NCBI GenBank assembly: GCA_902611465.1
Contig: CACLZS010000005.1
Location: 1 to 59,268, forward strand
Reading direction: 5' to 3'
Length of the DNA: 59,268 nucleotides
DNA from: an uncultured Pelagibacteraceae bacterium
Lineage (GTDB): Bacteria > Pseudomonadota > Alphaproteobacteria > Pelagibacterales > Pelagibacteraceae
The notes beneath the pieces were generated by a model that saw only the letters and a list, made by a program, of their open reading frames with translations, made no database searches and was not told the origin of the DNA. How positions within the stretch are numbered: position 1 is the first letter of the stretch; each line of letters starts with the position of its first letter. Both the position numbers and the translations under genes were made by a program. This document shows, one piece after another, positions 10,343-19,147 of the stretch.

Positions 10343-10926
10343 CTGTAATTTCCGCATTACAAAATGTTCATGTCGAGGGATCATTTGGAAACTTTGAAAA
10401 TAAATCTGAAAATCAATTATTAAAAATTAAAGAATTAAAAAATTTACTAATCGTTCAAGTTGTTCAGTATAAAAATTCTTCTATTAAAATTGATGATATA
10501 AATTTTAACAATTTAAAATTTGTAAACCAGTCACAAACAGTCGTTTCAAATGAAAATATAAGAGTGCTGTGGAATTCACCAAATAATTGGCTTTTAGTTT
10601 CAAATAAAAAAGAATTATTAAAAGAAATTTATAGCACTTTTAATGAAAATGATTTTGCTGTTACAGACCTTTCTCATTCTAAAGCAACGATAGAATTAGA
10701 AGGACCTTACGTAAAAGAAGTTTTAAAAAAAGGATGTCCTTTTAATTTTAATATTTTAACAAAAAATATGAGTATTAACTCAGCTTATAATGGAATTTCT
10801 TTTATAGTTGATATGATTGAAGATGAACCAGAAAAAGTAAGACTTTTTTCTCTTAGAAGTTTTGGGGAATCTCTATACCATTCTATTACCGATGCTTCTT
10901 TAGAATTTGGCTATAAGTGTAATTAG
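10339..10926 (+). CDS. soxG: Sarcosine oxidase, gamma subunit
   Basis: 195 residues, starting in an ATGA overlap with the soxA stop. It is weakly conserved, as usual for SoxG, but shows the distant GcvT-like pattern RVLWNSPNNWLLVS and FAVTDLSHSKATIELEGP in the expected order and a C-terminal FSLRSFGESLYHSI. The operon position makes the call firm. It completes the soxBDAG set and ends 3 bases before the stop of a convergent transporter. Confidence 0.9.
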   Translation: MTVISALQNVHVEGSFGNFENKSENQLLKIKELKNLLIVQVVQYKNSSIKIDDINFNNLKFVNQSQTVVSNENIRVLWNSPNNWLLVSNKKELLKEIYSTFNENDFAVTDLSHSKATIELEGPYVKEVLKKGCPFNFNILTKNMSINSAYNGISFIVDMIEDEPEKVRLFSLRSFGESLYHSITDASLEFGYKCN

Positions 10927-10929
10927 TTA

Positions 10930-12543
10930 TTATTCCTCTGTTTTAAATCGAGATTTCTGAATAAATAAAACAAATAGCACTGGTATAATTAAGGTAATAA
11001 TTGTTACTGTTATTAACAATAATCCTAGCTCAGAATAGTCTGCTGTTGTTAAAATTGCGTTTGTAACCTTATCTTTTACTTCTCTTGTAATTGTAAAAAT
11101 TTCATTGAGATATTTTGTTAATAAAGCACTTGCAGACAAAGCTAAATTAGTGAATGAGGCAAAAACTGCAAAAAAAGTTGCTTTTAAATGCGAGGGTGCA
11201 TTCTTAGCAATCCAAGCCAAAAGTGGAATCATAGATATTTGACCCAATGGAGATTCTAAAGCTGTATTAATTATTGCTATAAATTTTGCATCAACAATTC
11301 CGTTTGTTAACGAGGAGGTCCAGTTATGAAATCCATAATACATTCCCACACTTGGTAAGAATAATATTGACCCTGCAATTGATAAAATAACAATTATTTT
11401 AGCAATAGAATTTTTTGCCATGAATGGTCTAAGCATTATTATTCCAACTAATGTAAGTATAGAGGCTAATAAAGACAGTATTGAAAAAAATTGTTCATTA
11501 AATTGAAGTTCGTCAATTTCAAACCAAGATAAGCCCGGTCCAGGCCCAGGCATGGCTCTAAATATAAAAATAATTATAGCAGTTCCAACTATTGTAAACC
11601 TTAACTTTTCAGGTAACTCTTTAATAAGTTTATTCATAAGGAATAAAATTATTAACATAGAACCCAAGAAAACAATTTCTTGTGCAAAGGGCAATCCTAA
11701 CGAACCAACACTCAATGTAAAAATTACAAAAATTAAACTACCACTTAGTATCCACCAATTAACTTTCGTTTTTTCGTGATTAAAATTGTCTTCCTTGCCA
11801 GACAAACCTTGTCTAATTAAAATGTTTTTCTTTTTATTTTTTAAATACACTGCAAAAATAACACCCAAGATTGAAACCATTGGTATTATTAATGCATAAA
11901 GATATATCGAGCCGTATAATTGTATTTTTTCAGCCTGTTCAAGATTGTCTACTCCTTTAAATAATATCACGTTGGCAAGGGCAACCAAAACTGTTCCTCC
12001 TATAATTGCAAATCTTCCAAGTGTTTGCATAGTTGTATGCATAATCTTAACTTGATCTGTTGTAAATTTTTCACCATTTTCATTAATTAAAGGTACTGCT
12101 TCAACTGTCATTGCATCAGCAACAACATCTTGAACCACATATCCAATAGGAGCTAAAAGGACACTTATTACAAACCAAGTTTCAACTTTTAAATAAGATG
12201 ACATTTGCTCTGTATGAATTATTAGCCCGTACATTATTAATAAACTTACACCAATTAATGAGGCACCAACGTAAACCATGTAATTCTTTTTATTCCAGAT
12301 TAAATCTACCAAATGCCCTAGTGGCATTTTTAAAGCCCAAGGTATTCCTGCCCAGAAACCTAATCCTGCAAGAAATGCTGCAGATAAATTTAAATAGTCT
12401 TTTACAAAGAAAGTACCTACTATACCTGTTAGGCCAGATATACCTGCTGCAACATAAATCATTAAGGGAGGCAAATAAGACAATTTAAATTGTCTTCCTA
12501 AATCAAACAGTGTTGAATCTATAAATTGAACTATTTTGTTCAT
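10930..12543 (-). CDS. MFS membrane transporter, BT1 (folate-biopterin transporter)-like
   Basis: A 537-residue polytopic membrane protein with about 12 hydrophobic helices. Two features recall the BT1/FBT family rather than a sugar MFS: GIPWALKMPLGHLVDLIW near residue 66 (BT1 proteins have a PW-LK-P-G-LSD motif between helices 2 and 3) and QDVVADAMTVEAVP near residue 138 (the BT1 DVVVDA--VE motif). If correct, the cargo could be a pterin or folate, which would suit the sarcosine/C1 genes next door. It is last in an operon with a GNAT protein and a small unknown (gaps of 4 and 6 bases) and is convergent with soxG. Membrane transporter is certain, family probable, substrate inferred. Confidence 0.65.
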   Translation of the reverse strand: MNKIVQFIDSTLFDLGRQFKLSYLPPLMIYVAAGISGLTGIVGTFFVKDYLNLSAAFLAGLGFWAGIPWALKMPLGHLVDLIWNKKNYMVYVGASLIGVSLLIMYGLIIHTEQMSSYLKVETWFVISVLLAPIGYVVQDVVADAMTVEAVPLINENGEKFTTDQVKIMHTTMQTLGRFAIIGGTVLVALANVILFKGVDNLEQAEKIQLYGSIYLYALIIPMVSILGVIFAVYLKNKKKNILIRQGLSGKEDNFNHEKTKVNWWILSGSLIFVIFTLSVGSLGLPFAQEIVFLGSMLIILFLMNKLIKELPEKLRFTIVGTAIIIFIFRAMPGPGPGLSWFEIDELQFNEQFFSILSLLASILTLVGIIMLRPFMAKNSIAKIIVILSIAGSILFLPSVGMYYGFHNWTSSLTNGIVDAKFIAIINTALESPLGQISMIPLLAWIAKNAPSHLKATFFAVFASFTNLALSASALLTKYLNEIFTITREVKDKVTNAILTTADYSELGLLLITVTIITLIIPVLFVLFIQKSRFKTEE

Positions 12544-12549
12544 TAACTC

Positions 12550-12990
12550 TTAATCTAATAGGTTTAATTTAATTAGACTATTATTTTTTGTTTCTTTGCA
12601 CCACAATTCATAACTTTCGCACACTCTCCAAAGATGATTTGTAGCTCTTTGAGATATTTCCAAGGGAAAATGACTCTTTGCATAGTACAAATCAGGAAAT
12701 TTAATCAATTGTTTAATCATTGCTTCTTTTTGTAAATTCAAAAGCCTTAAAACCTCTTTAGAAATTTTTTCTCCTGAGGTCTCATCAACAAAATCGTTTT
12801 CTTTTAGTTTTTCAAACCACTCATCATGAAATTGACCACTACTTACTTTTTCATACAATTTAGAACCTATAAATCTTTCAATTGCATCTATATTGGATAT
12901 ATCAATATTCTGTTTTTTAATTTGAAATATTTCTAAATAAATTGCCTCAGCAACATAAAGTATGAAGGGTTTTTTATTTTCTTCTCCCAT
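12550..12990 (-). CDS. Conserved hypothetical protein, 146 residues
   Basis: I do not recognise a named family. It is soluble with no signal peptide or membrane helix, mostly helical in character and mixed in charge. The C-terminal part has LWRVCESYELWCKETKN. It sits 4 bases after an acetyltransferase gene and 6 bases before a BT1-like transporter gene on the same strand, so it is translated as part of that operon. Codon usage and base composition look like the neighbours. No function is proposed. Confidence 0.7.
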   Translation of the reverse strand: MGEENKKPFILYVAEAIYLEIFQIKKQNIDISNIDAIERFIGSKLYEKVSSGQFHDEWFEKLKENDFVDETSGEKISKEVLRLLNLQKEAMIKQLIKFPDLYYAKSHFPLEISQRATNHLWRVCESYELWCKETKNNSLIKLNLLD

Positions 12991-12994
12991 AAAA

Positions 12995-13465
12995 TTATAA
13001 ATCTAGTGTGTAATAACAAGAATTAGGATCCTCTTTGTAGTGAGCAAATGGTTTGCATTTAGTAAATTTAAAATGTTCAAATAATTTTCTTGCAGGTAGA
13101 AAAAAATTTCCAGATCCTGTTTCAATACTTAACTTTTTAATACCTAATTTTTTCGCCTGAATTATTAAATGTGAGATTATTTTATTACCAATACCTTTGT
13201 TTCTAAAATCATCAGATACTCTTATTGATTTAAACTCTCCATGATTTTCTCCAATTAATTTTAATGCCCCACAACCTATTAAATGATTATTATCCCACAA
13301 ACTCCAAAATTTTATACTTGAATCTTTAAGTCCAGGAATATCTAAAACATGAGTACTACCTTTAGAAGAAACAGACCTTAATTCAATAAAGTGTTTTATT
13401 AAAAGATGATTTACCTTCGGGTGGTCAAAGTTATTTTCTATTGATTTAATCATTAGCATGAACAT
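12995..13465 (-). CDS. GNAT-family N-acetyltransferase
   Basis: A 156-residue Gcn5-related acetyltransferase. The acetyl-CoA-binding motif A is SIRVSDDFRNKGIGNKIISH (R/Q-x-x-G-x-G/A type), followed by KKLSIETGSGNFFLPARKLFEHFKF, an order seen in small YsnE-like acetyltransferases. Three nearby in-frame Mets (residues 1, 3 and 5) make the start uncertain by up to 12 bases; no clear ribosome site decides it. Substrate unknown. First gene of a minus-strand operon with a hypothetical and a transporter. Confidence 0.8.
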   Translation of the reverse strand: MFMLMIKSIENNFDHPKVNHLLIKHFIELRSVSSKGSTHVLDIPGLKDSSIKFWSLWDNNHLIGCGALKLIGENHGEFKSIRVSDDFRNKGIGNKIISHLIIQAKKLGIKKLSIETGSGNFFLPARKLFEHFKFTKCKPFAHYKEDPNSCYYTLDL

Positions 13466-13501
13466 ATAATCTAAAAAAAAATTAAACCAATACGAAAAAA
13501 T

Positions 13502-14122
13502 ATGTGTGGAAGATATGTCATTACTAATGCAGTTTCAAAAACAAGCAAAATGGTTAAAACTGCAATCAAAGTCGAAGACTCAGAAAATTATAATGCACAC
13601 CCTTATCAAAATCTTCCTGTAATAAAGAAATATAATAATGGAAATACTCTTGAAAACTTAAAGTGGGGAATTGTACCTAGTTGGGCCAAAAAAAAAGACT
13701 TTAAACCACTTATTAATGCAAGATTAGAGACAATTGATGAGAAGGTTTCATTTAAAAAATTAATAAAACTTCAAAGATGTGTTGTTGTAGCTGATGGATT
13801 TTACGAATGGAAGAGAATAGAAAAAGAGAAGATCCCTCATTACTTTTTAAGAGAAGACAAGAAGCTAATCTATATCGCAGGTATTTATGAGGAAGATCAA
13901 TTTTGCATGATTACTGAGGAAGCAAGTTCAAATGTAACAGAAATTCATCACAGACAGCCAGTTATTTTAAATGAAGCCGATGTTAATAAATATTTGAATA
14001 TTGAAATTTCAGGGTCAAATTATTTAAAACAATCGCAAAAATCAAAACTTTCATTTTTTGAAATTTCTAAAGATGTGAATAAGCCAACAAATAATAATAT
14101 TTCTCTAATACAACCTATATAA
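13502..14122 (+). CDS. SRAP (HMCES/YedK-type) abasic-site crosslinking protein
   Basis: Protein of the SOS-response-associated peptidase family that shields abasic sites in single-stranded DNA by crosslinking through its N-terminal cysteine. It begins MCGRY, so C2 is exposed after Met removal. N72 in INARLET, E102 in GFYEWK and H149 in EIHHRQPVIL match the catalytic Asn, Glu and His of YedK/HMCES. At 206 residues it is slightly short but complete. It is monocistronic, wedged between a minus-strand GNAT gene and the convergent purK. Confidence 0.93.
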   Translation: MCGRYVITNAVSKTSKMVKTAIKVEDSENYNAHPYQNLPVIKKYNNGNTLENLKWGIVPSWAKKKDFKPLINARLETIDEKVSFKKLIKLQRCVVVADGFYEWKRIEKEKIPHYFLREDKKLIYIAGIYEEDQFCMITEEASSNVTEIHHRQPVILNEADVNKYLNIEISGSNYLKQSQKSKLSFFEISKDVNKPTNNNISLIQPI

Positions 14123-14124
14123 AA

Positions 14125-15168
14125 TTATATTTCAATTATTGTTAGATGACCCATTTTTCTTTTCGCTTTTATTTGTTTTTTTAAATAGTCATAAAAAAAC
14201 TCATTCTCCTTAAAAGTTTTATTTCTATAAATTGTTATGTCATCACCGATTAGATTAATCATTTGAGCATTATATATTTTTTTTGTTTCAATTTTTTCTA
14301 AACCGCAAACAGCTCTTATATGATTTTCAAATTGACTGACATTGTGTGAGTTTATTGTTAGATGACCAGAATTATGAACTCTAGGTGCAATTTCATTAAC
14401 ATATAAGTTTTCATTTTTATCAATAAAAAACTCAACGCATAAGGTTCCAATATAATCTAGTTCTTCAACAATTTGTTTTGCCCATTCTTTAGATTTCATT
14501 TTTATTGTATCTGAAATTTCAGCAGGAATTTTTGAATGTTTCAAAATTTGATCTTCATGAACATTCTCAATTGGTTCATATATTTCATATTTTTGATTAC
14601 CAAATCTACATATGACAATTGAAATTTCTTTTTTAAGATTAATGAACTTTTCTAAAATATATTCTTTAGTAAAATCAATGCTTTCATTTATGTCACTTAA
14701 ACTATTTAATTTATATTGACCTTTGCCATCATATCCAAGAGTAGTTGTTTTAAGTAATCCAGGTAAAAGGTTTTCGTTATTTTCTATTTCATCCTTATTT
14801 TTAATTAATGCATAGTTGGTTGTTCTAATATTGTTATTATTTAAAAAATCTTTTTCAGTTAATCTATTTTGTATTAAACTATTTATTTCTGGTTTTGGTA
14901 AAATACTCTTTGATTTATTTATTTCATTTAATATATCAAAGGGAATATTTTCAAATTCATAGGTTACTAAATCAACGCTATCAACAAATTCTGTTATAAT
15001 TTTAGAATCACCATAGTTTCCATATATGAACTTATTTGTAAAATTTTTAGCAGGCGCATCTGGATCATCACTAAGCACTACAGTTTTTATATCTATCTTT
15101 TTAGCAGCTTCAGAAAGCATACTACCTAGTTGACCGCCTCCAATTATTCCTAAAACTGGCTGGTTCAT
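14125..15168 (-). CDS. purK: N5-carboxyaminoimidazole ribonucleotide synthase
   Basis: ATP-grasp enzyme of purine synthesis that carboxylates AIR to N5-CAIR. The N-terminus is the PurK dinucleotide-like motif GIIGGGQLGSML. LKTTTLGYDGKGQY is the ATP-binding loop, and NEIAPRVHNSGH is a PurK signature. 347 residues is near the family norm of about 355. It follows purE directly with no gap, so both are translated from one message. Confidence 0.96.
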   Translation of the reverse strand: MNQPVLGIIGGGQLGSMLSEAAKKIDIKTVVLSDDPDAPAKNFTNKFIYGNYGDSKIITEFVDSVDLVTYEFENIPFDILNEINKSKSILPKPEINSLIQNRLTEKDFLNNNNIRTTNYALIKNKDEIENNENLLPGLLKTTTLGYDGKGQYKLNSLSDINESIDFTKEYILEKFINLKKEISIVICRFGNQKYEIYEPIENVHEDQILKHSKIPAEISDTIKMKSKEWAKQIVEELDYIGTLCVEFFIDKNENLYVNEIAPRVHNSGHLTINSHNVSQFENHIRAVCGLEKIETKKIYNAQMINLIGDDITIYRNKTFKENEFFYDYLKKQIKAKRKMGHLTIIEI

Positions 15169-15663
15169 TTATTTTGGTTTTTTTTTAACAGATTTTGATT
15201 GTTTAGATCGCCACTTGTTCAGGTTTTTTTTAACGGTATCATCAAAAGTAGAAATAATTGATGCAGCATATAATGCTGCATTTATTGCACCATCTATACC
15301 TATTGCTACAGTTCCAACAGGTATACCTTTTGGCATTTGAGCAATGGATAATAAACTATCTAGACCTTTTAGCTTTTTACTTTCTATTGGCACTCCAATT
15401 ACTGGAATTCTTGTTAGAGAAGCAATCATTCCTGGCAAATGGGCTGATCCTCCAGCTCCAGCAATTATCACAGAAATATTATTTTTTTCAGCAGATTTTG
15501 CATACTTAAACATACGTTCTGGAGTTCTATGAGCTGAAACTATATTTGTTTCATAATTAATTTTAAGCAATTTAAGAATTTTTTCACAAAATTTCATTGT
15601 TGAGTAATCAGAATTACTCCCCATAACTATTGATACTTTGTGACTATATTTTTTGTTTTTCAT
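15169..15663 (-). CDS. purE: N5-carboxyaminoimidazole ribonucleotide mutase
   Basis: Class I PurE converting N5-CAIR to [14 protein letters not shown] at residues 14-23, SAHRTPERM and [12 protein letters not shown] are the invariant PurE motifs, with the catalytic His in AHRTP. 164 residues is the standard length, with a lysine-rich tail. It is upstream of purK in the same operon and divergent from the M19 dipeptidase-like gene. Confidence 0.97.
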   Translation of the reverse strand: MKNKKYSHKVSIVMGSNSDYSTMKFCEKILKLLKINYETNIVSAHRTPERMFKYAKSAEKNNISVIIAGAGGSAHLPGMIASLTRIPVIGVPIESKKLKGLDSLLSIAQMPKGIPVGTVAIGIDGAINAALYAASIISTFDDTVKKNLNKWRSKQSKSVKKKPK

Positions 15664-15750
15664 GATACGAATTTGAATTAATATAGATTATCATATTCTG
15701 TAAATTTAAACTAGTCGACAAATTATATTATACTTATATGGTCTTTAAAT

Positions 15751-16719
15751 ATGAACTATCGAATTGACAATCTTCAATATTGTAACTGGTCTAGAGATAT
15801 TTTTCTAATCAATAGGGAAGCCGGATTAAATGCAGTACACGTTACTCTAGTATATCACGAAGATTATGACGAATTTTTGCATAGAGTAAAAGAGTGGGAT
15901 AGATTTTTTGAAGAAAATTCAGACTTAATATTTTTAGGAAAAACATTTGAAGATATTACAAAAGCTCAATCAGAAAATAAAACAGCAATTTTTTTTGGTT
16001 TTCAAAATTGTTCACCAATCGAGGATGATATAAATTTAATAGAGAAAGTTCATGAGCATGGGTGTAGATTTATGCAACTTACATACAACAATCAATCTCT
16101 TCTAGCTACAGGATGTTATGAAAAAAATGATTCTGGTGTCACAAATTTTGGAAGAGAAGCAATTAAAGAGATGAATAGGGTGGGAATAGTTGTAGACATG
16201 TCTCATTCAGCAGAGAAAAGTACTTTGGATGCAATTGAAATAAGTGAAAAGCCAATTGCAATTACACACGCAAATCCCTCATTTTGGCATGAGGCTTTAA
16301 GAAACAAGTCAGATTTCTTGTTAAAGAAACTTTCTGAAAGTGGAGGTATCTTAGGTTTATCATTATATTCCCATCATTTAAAAGATGGAACAAATTGTAA
16401 ATTAGAAAACTTTTGTGAAATGGTTGCTAAAACTGCAGAAATAATGGAAGTAAAAAATATTGGTATTGGATCAGATCTATGTTTGAACCAACCTGACAGC
16501 GTTGTTGAATGGATGAGAAATGGAACTTGGTCGAAAAGTACAAATTATGGAGAGGGAAGTAAAAAAAAACCTGGATTTCCAAAACAACCTGACTGGTTTT
16601 TGGACGCTAGAGGGTTTGATAATTTAGAAAGTGGATTAAAAAAAGTTGGTTTTAATAAGCAAGAAGTAAAAGGAATTTTAGGAAATAATTGGTTTAATTT
16701 TTATAAAGGAATTAATTAA
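15751..16719 (+). CDS. M19 (renal-dipeptidase-like) amidohydrolase homologue with altered metal site
   Basis: A 322-residue TIM-barrel protein of the membrane-dipeptidase (M19) family, with no signal peptide or lipobox, so cytosolic. H152 in VDMSHSAEKST and H173 in AITHANPSF keep the 21-residue spacing of the two C-terminal-side metal ligands, and GIGSDL is the conserved barrel-end Asp motif. However, the N-terminal HxD motif reads RID (R4, D6), and the bridging glutamate is replaced by Gln (Q85 in FFGFQN). A classical binuclear zinc site therefore looks incomplete. It heads an operon with two large uncharacterised proteins. The family call is firm; dipeptidase activity is doubtful. Confidence 0.8.
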   Translation: MNYRIDNLQYCNWSRDIFLINREAGLNAVHVTLVYHEDYDEFLHRVKEWDRFFEENSDLIFLGKTFEDITKAQSENKTAIFFGFQNCSPIEDDINLIEKVHEHGCRFMQLTYNNQSLLATGCYEKNDSGVTNFGREAIKEMNRVGIVVDMSHSAEKSTLDAIEISEKPIAITHANPSFWHEALRNKSDFLLKKLSESGGILGLSLYSHHLKDGTNCKLENFCEMVAKTAEIMEVKNIGIGSDLCLNQPDSVVEWMRNGTWSKSTNYGEGSKKKPGFPKQPDWFLDARGFDNLESGLKKVGFNKQEVKGILGNNWFNFYKGIN

Positions 16720-18374
16720 TGGAAATAAGATTGAGAGATCCAAAATTTTTAATGAAACTATCTAAATTGGGATCTTTTCATCAATCAAAATTATCATTTC
16801 TAAGATCTTTTTTATCTGAATTTAAAGATTGGAAATATAGCCGAGATTTATTTCAACTAAATGACAAAGGACATGGGAGAGCAGTTTATTCATTTACAAA
16901 AGATAAAAGAACATATTCTCTCATTTGTTTTGCTAATGAAATCAAAGATGACGAGAGATCAGATAGAGTAATAGCCACTAAGTGGGATGCTGCTTTTACT
17001 TTGTTTGATGGAATTCCATCAAAAGAAGATATTGATAGACTTAACGATAATGTTCCAAAACAAGAGGTGGGAAGACTTTCGTATAAGGAATTAACACTAT
17101 CAAGAGCTAATAAGTCAGTAAGAGTTTTTGACCATGTGGTTGACAGTTTATCAAATGGAGAGCAACCTAATAAAGAGATTTTATCTAAAGTTGGTTATTT
17201 ATATAGAACAACGGCCGTTTATGGCTCTGGAAAATTTGGTTTAGCGGACAGGTTTAGAATTAAAAATAGGGAGGAGATCAGAGGACCTTTTAGATTAGAA
17301 ATGATGCTAGTTTATCTCGTTAGACAATTTACATTTGATCAGGTTAATCATATTGCAAAAAATAAAAATCCAAAATTAGCAGTAGAATTAGATCCTGCAA
17401 TTAGCAGAAACTTAGGAATAGGAAATTCCACTGGTCTTGGGATGGCTCCTTTTATTGTTAATCATCCTACTTTGTTGAATAATTGGATACATGCAAGAGA
17501 AACTGCCTTGAAACAAATAAGAGAAATAGAACAAGTTTCAAAAAATGAGATTGATATTTTTTATAATTGCCTAATTAAATCTTTAAAGAATATAACCAGT
17601 TGGCACACGGATAGTGAATTTCAAAAAGAAAAAATCAAAGGTTTAATTGAAGATTTAAAAAAGTTTATAAAATTTATGAAAGAAGATTTTAAATTTCAAA
17701 ATTCATATCAATTTAATCAAATTTACAACTGGTCAGAGGAAAATCTAAATGATGAGTGTATAGAATATATCGTGTCAATGATGATGGAACCCTACGATGA
17801 CATAGTTAATCCATTAATTTCACAAATGAGCTCGGATGAAGAAGAATATTTTAACATTCCTGTTGATAGAACCATAGAGGATTTAAGAAACATATTAGAA
17901 AATAAATATTCAGAAATATTAAAAATTGATTTTTCAAAAGGTGAAAATAACCAAAACTTTTGGTTTATATCAAAAAATAAAGAAGAGCCTAGAATAGGGG
18001 ATAGATATATTGATGAAGGATCTGACTTGGAACAGCCATTAGCAATAGCAAGAGACATTAATAAACTTTACGAGGCTGTATTTACCAAAAAAAATAGTTC
18101 TAAAATTGGAAAATTTCTAAAAGATAATAATCATTTAAGACACGTTGTTAGAAGAGCATTTATTGCTGAAAAGTTTCCTTATTCAGAAATCCAAGACAAT
18201 ACAATTGGATCAAAACTAGTTCCAATTGATATGTTAAGATTAAAATTATCATTTTTTGGGGCTATTAAATTTGATCCAAGGTCAGATAAATGGTTGCGAA
18301 TTTGCATGTTCCAAGGAGCACCTTTGCCTTCAGAATTGGGAAATTTTGATGATAAATGGATTTACAAATCATAA
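16719..18374 (+). CDS. Conserved hypothetical protein, 551 residues
   Basis: I do not recognise a characterised family. It is soluble with no signal peptide or membrane helix. The first 280 residues are basic and look the most conserved in character, with TYSLICFANEI, VIATKWDAAFTLFDG, TTAVYGSGKFGLADRFRI and GNSTGLGMAPFIVNHP. The middle (about 290-360) is charged and helical. The C-terminus ends with GAIKFDPRSDKWLRICMFQGAP. It overlaps the M19 gene by one base and precedes a DUF3726 gene by 4 bases, so the three products probably act together. Glycine-rich GSGKFG and GNSTGLGMAP could bind a phosphate or nucleotide, but this is speculation. Confidence 0.8.
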   Translation: MEIRLRDPKFLMKLSKLGSFHQSKLSFLRSFLSEFKDWKYSRDLFQLNDKGHGRAVYSFTKDKRTYSLICFANEIKDDERSDRVIATKWDAAFTLFDGIPSKEDIDRLNDNVPKQEVGRLSYKELTLSRANKSVRVFDHVVDSLSNGEQPNKEILSKVGYLYRTTAVYGSGKFGLADRFRIKNREEIRGPFRLEMMLVYLVRQFTFDQVNHIAKNKNPKLAVELDPAISRNLGIGNSTGLGMAPFIVNHPTLLNNWIHARETALKQIREIEQVSKNEIDIFYNCLIKSLKNITSWHTDSEFQKEKIKGLIEDLKKFIKFMKEDFKFQNSYQFNQIYNWSEENLNDECIEYIVSMMMEPYDDIVNPLISQMSSDEEEYFNIPVDRTIEDLRNILENKYSEILKIDFSKGENNQNFWFISKNKEEPRIGDRYIDEGSDLEQPLAIARDINKLYEAVFTKKNSSKIGKFLKDNNHLRHVVRRAFIAEKFPYSEIQDNTIGSKLVPIDMLRLKLSFFGAIKFDPRSDKWLRICMFQGAPLPSELGNFDDKWIYKS

Positions 18375-18378
18375 ATAA

Positions 18379-18987
18379 ATGAGAAGCTTTAGTGAAATAG
18401 AAGTAACTACAAAAAAAGCATCTAAAGCTATTGGTTTTTCTTGGGGAATATCAGAGGAGGTTGGAAAAAATATTCGATTACTAGAAATGTTTGGACTACC
18501 AGGTCTTAAAAATTTAAACCAATACTACAAGATTTATAAAATCAGTAATTTTGAAAATATAGATGAAATATCAGCCTCAAATACTCCAAAGACCTTTTAT
18601 TGTCCTATATTATCTGGATTAAATTTTTTTGATCAATCTTCAGCAATATCTAAATTCAATGAAATTGAAATAAATAAGATTGCTTTTCCACTTATATTTT
18701 TATCATTTGTAAGTAGAACTTCAGAAATTATTGGTAAGAGAATATTCTTAAAGATGGATGATAAAGAATTTTTATTTAATTTTAACGAGTCTATTTACTC
18801 CAACTATTTAACAGGTGATGTACTAGAAAAATCAGACAAAATTAACTTAAAATTTTTAGATAATAAGAACAGTTTTAATGAAGATGAATGGTCTGAAATT
18901 TATAATTTATCGCTAAAAACTTACGTCGATGAAAGTGATAAATCGAGGGAACGAACAGCAGGAGCCGGATTAACAGATAATGACTAA
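18379..18987 (+). CDS. DUF3726 family protein
   Basis: A 202-residue protein whose N-terminus, with FSEIEVTTKKASKAIGFSWG followed by SEEVGKNIRLLEMFGLPG, matches the start of DUF3726 as I remember it (N-E-I...KA-x-G-x-G-x-x-W-G...E-E-x-G-K...WL). No function is known for the family. It has no signal peptide or membrane segment. It follows the 551-residue unknown by 4 bases, and its last 8 bases overlap the start of the 55-residue cysteine protein. Co-occurrence with an M19 homologue suggests a shared pathway in small-molecule turnover (inference). Confidence 0.75.
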   Translation: MRSFSEIEVTTKKASKAIGFSWGISEEVGKNIRLLEMFGLPGLKNLNQYYKIYKISNFENIDEISASNTPKTFYCPILSGLNFFDQSSAISKFNEIEINKIAFPLIFLSFVSRTSEIIGKRIFLKMDDKEFLFNFNESIYSNYLTGDVLEKSDKINLKFLDNKNSFNEDEWSEIYNLSLKTYVDESDKSRERTAGAGLTDND

Positions 18988-19147
18988 AGAATATGATGCA
19001 GAATTAAATAAGAATTTAGAAGCAGATTTAAATGATATTTGTGAAGAGTGTAAAAAAGAAGATGAAAGCGTAACTCAAAATTTATTTCTTACTGGTTTTA
19101 AAATTTGCAAATCTTGCAGAACATCTAAAACTGTTTTTCCTTTTTAG
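18980..19147 (+). CDS. Small four-cysteine (zinc-ribbon-like) protein, 55 residues
   Basis: ATG at 18980 overlaps the last 8 bases of the DUF3726 gene, in the typical way of coupled genes here. The product of 55 residues has two CxxC knuckles, C21-x2-C24 (ICEECKK) and C43-x2-C46 (KICKSCR), separated by 18 residues, the layout of a small zinc ribbon. The N-terminus is acidic, the C-terminus basic. The stop overlaps the convergent Yip1-like gene by 4 bases. Paired CxxC motifs and operon coupling argue it is real. Function unknown. Confidence 0.7.
   Translation: MTKEYDAELNKNLEADLNDICEECKKEDESVTQNLFLTGFKICKSCRTSKTVFPF

Noticed and set aside
15260-15285. Perfect 8-bp inverted repeat (ATGCAGCA...TGCTGCAT) near the end of purE
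   Set aside because: It lies inside well-conserved purE coding sequence for an Ala-rich stretch; alternating GCA/TGC codons explain it.
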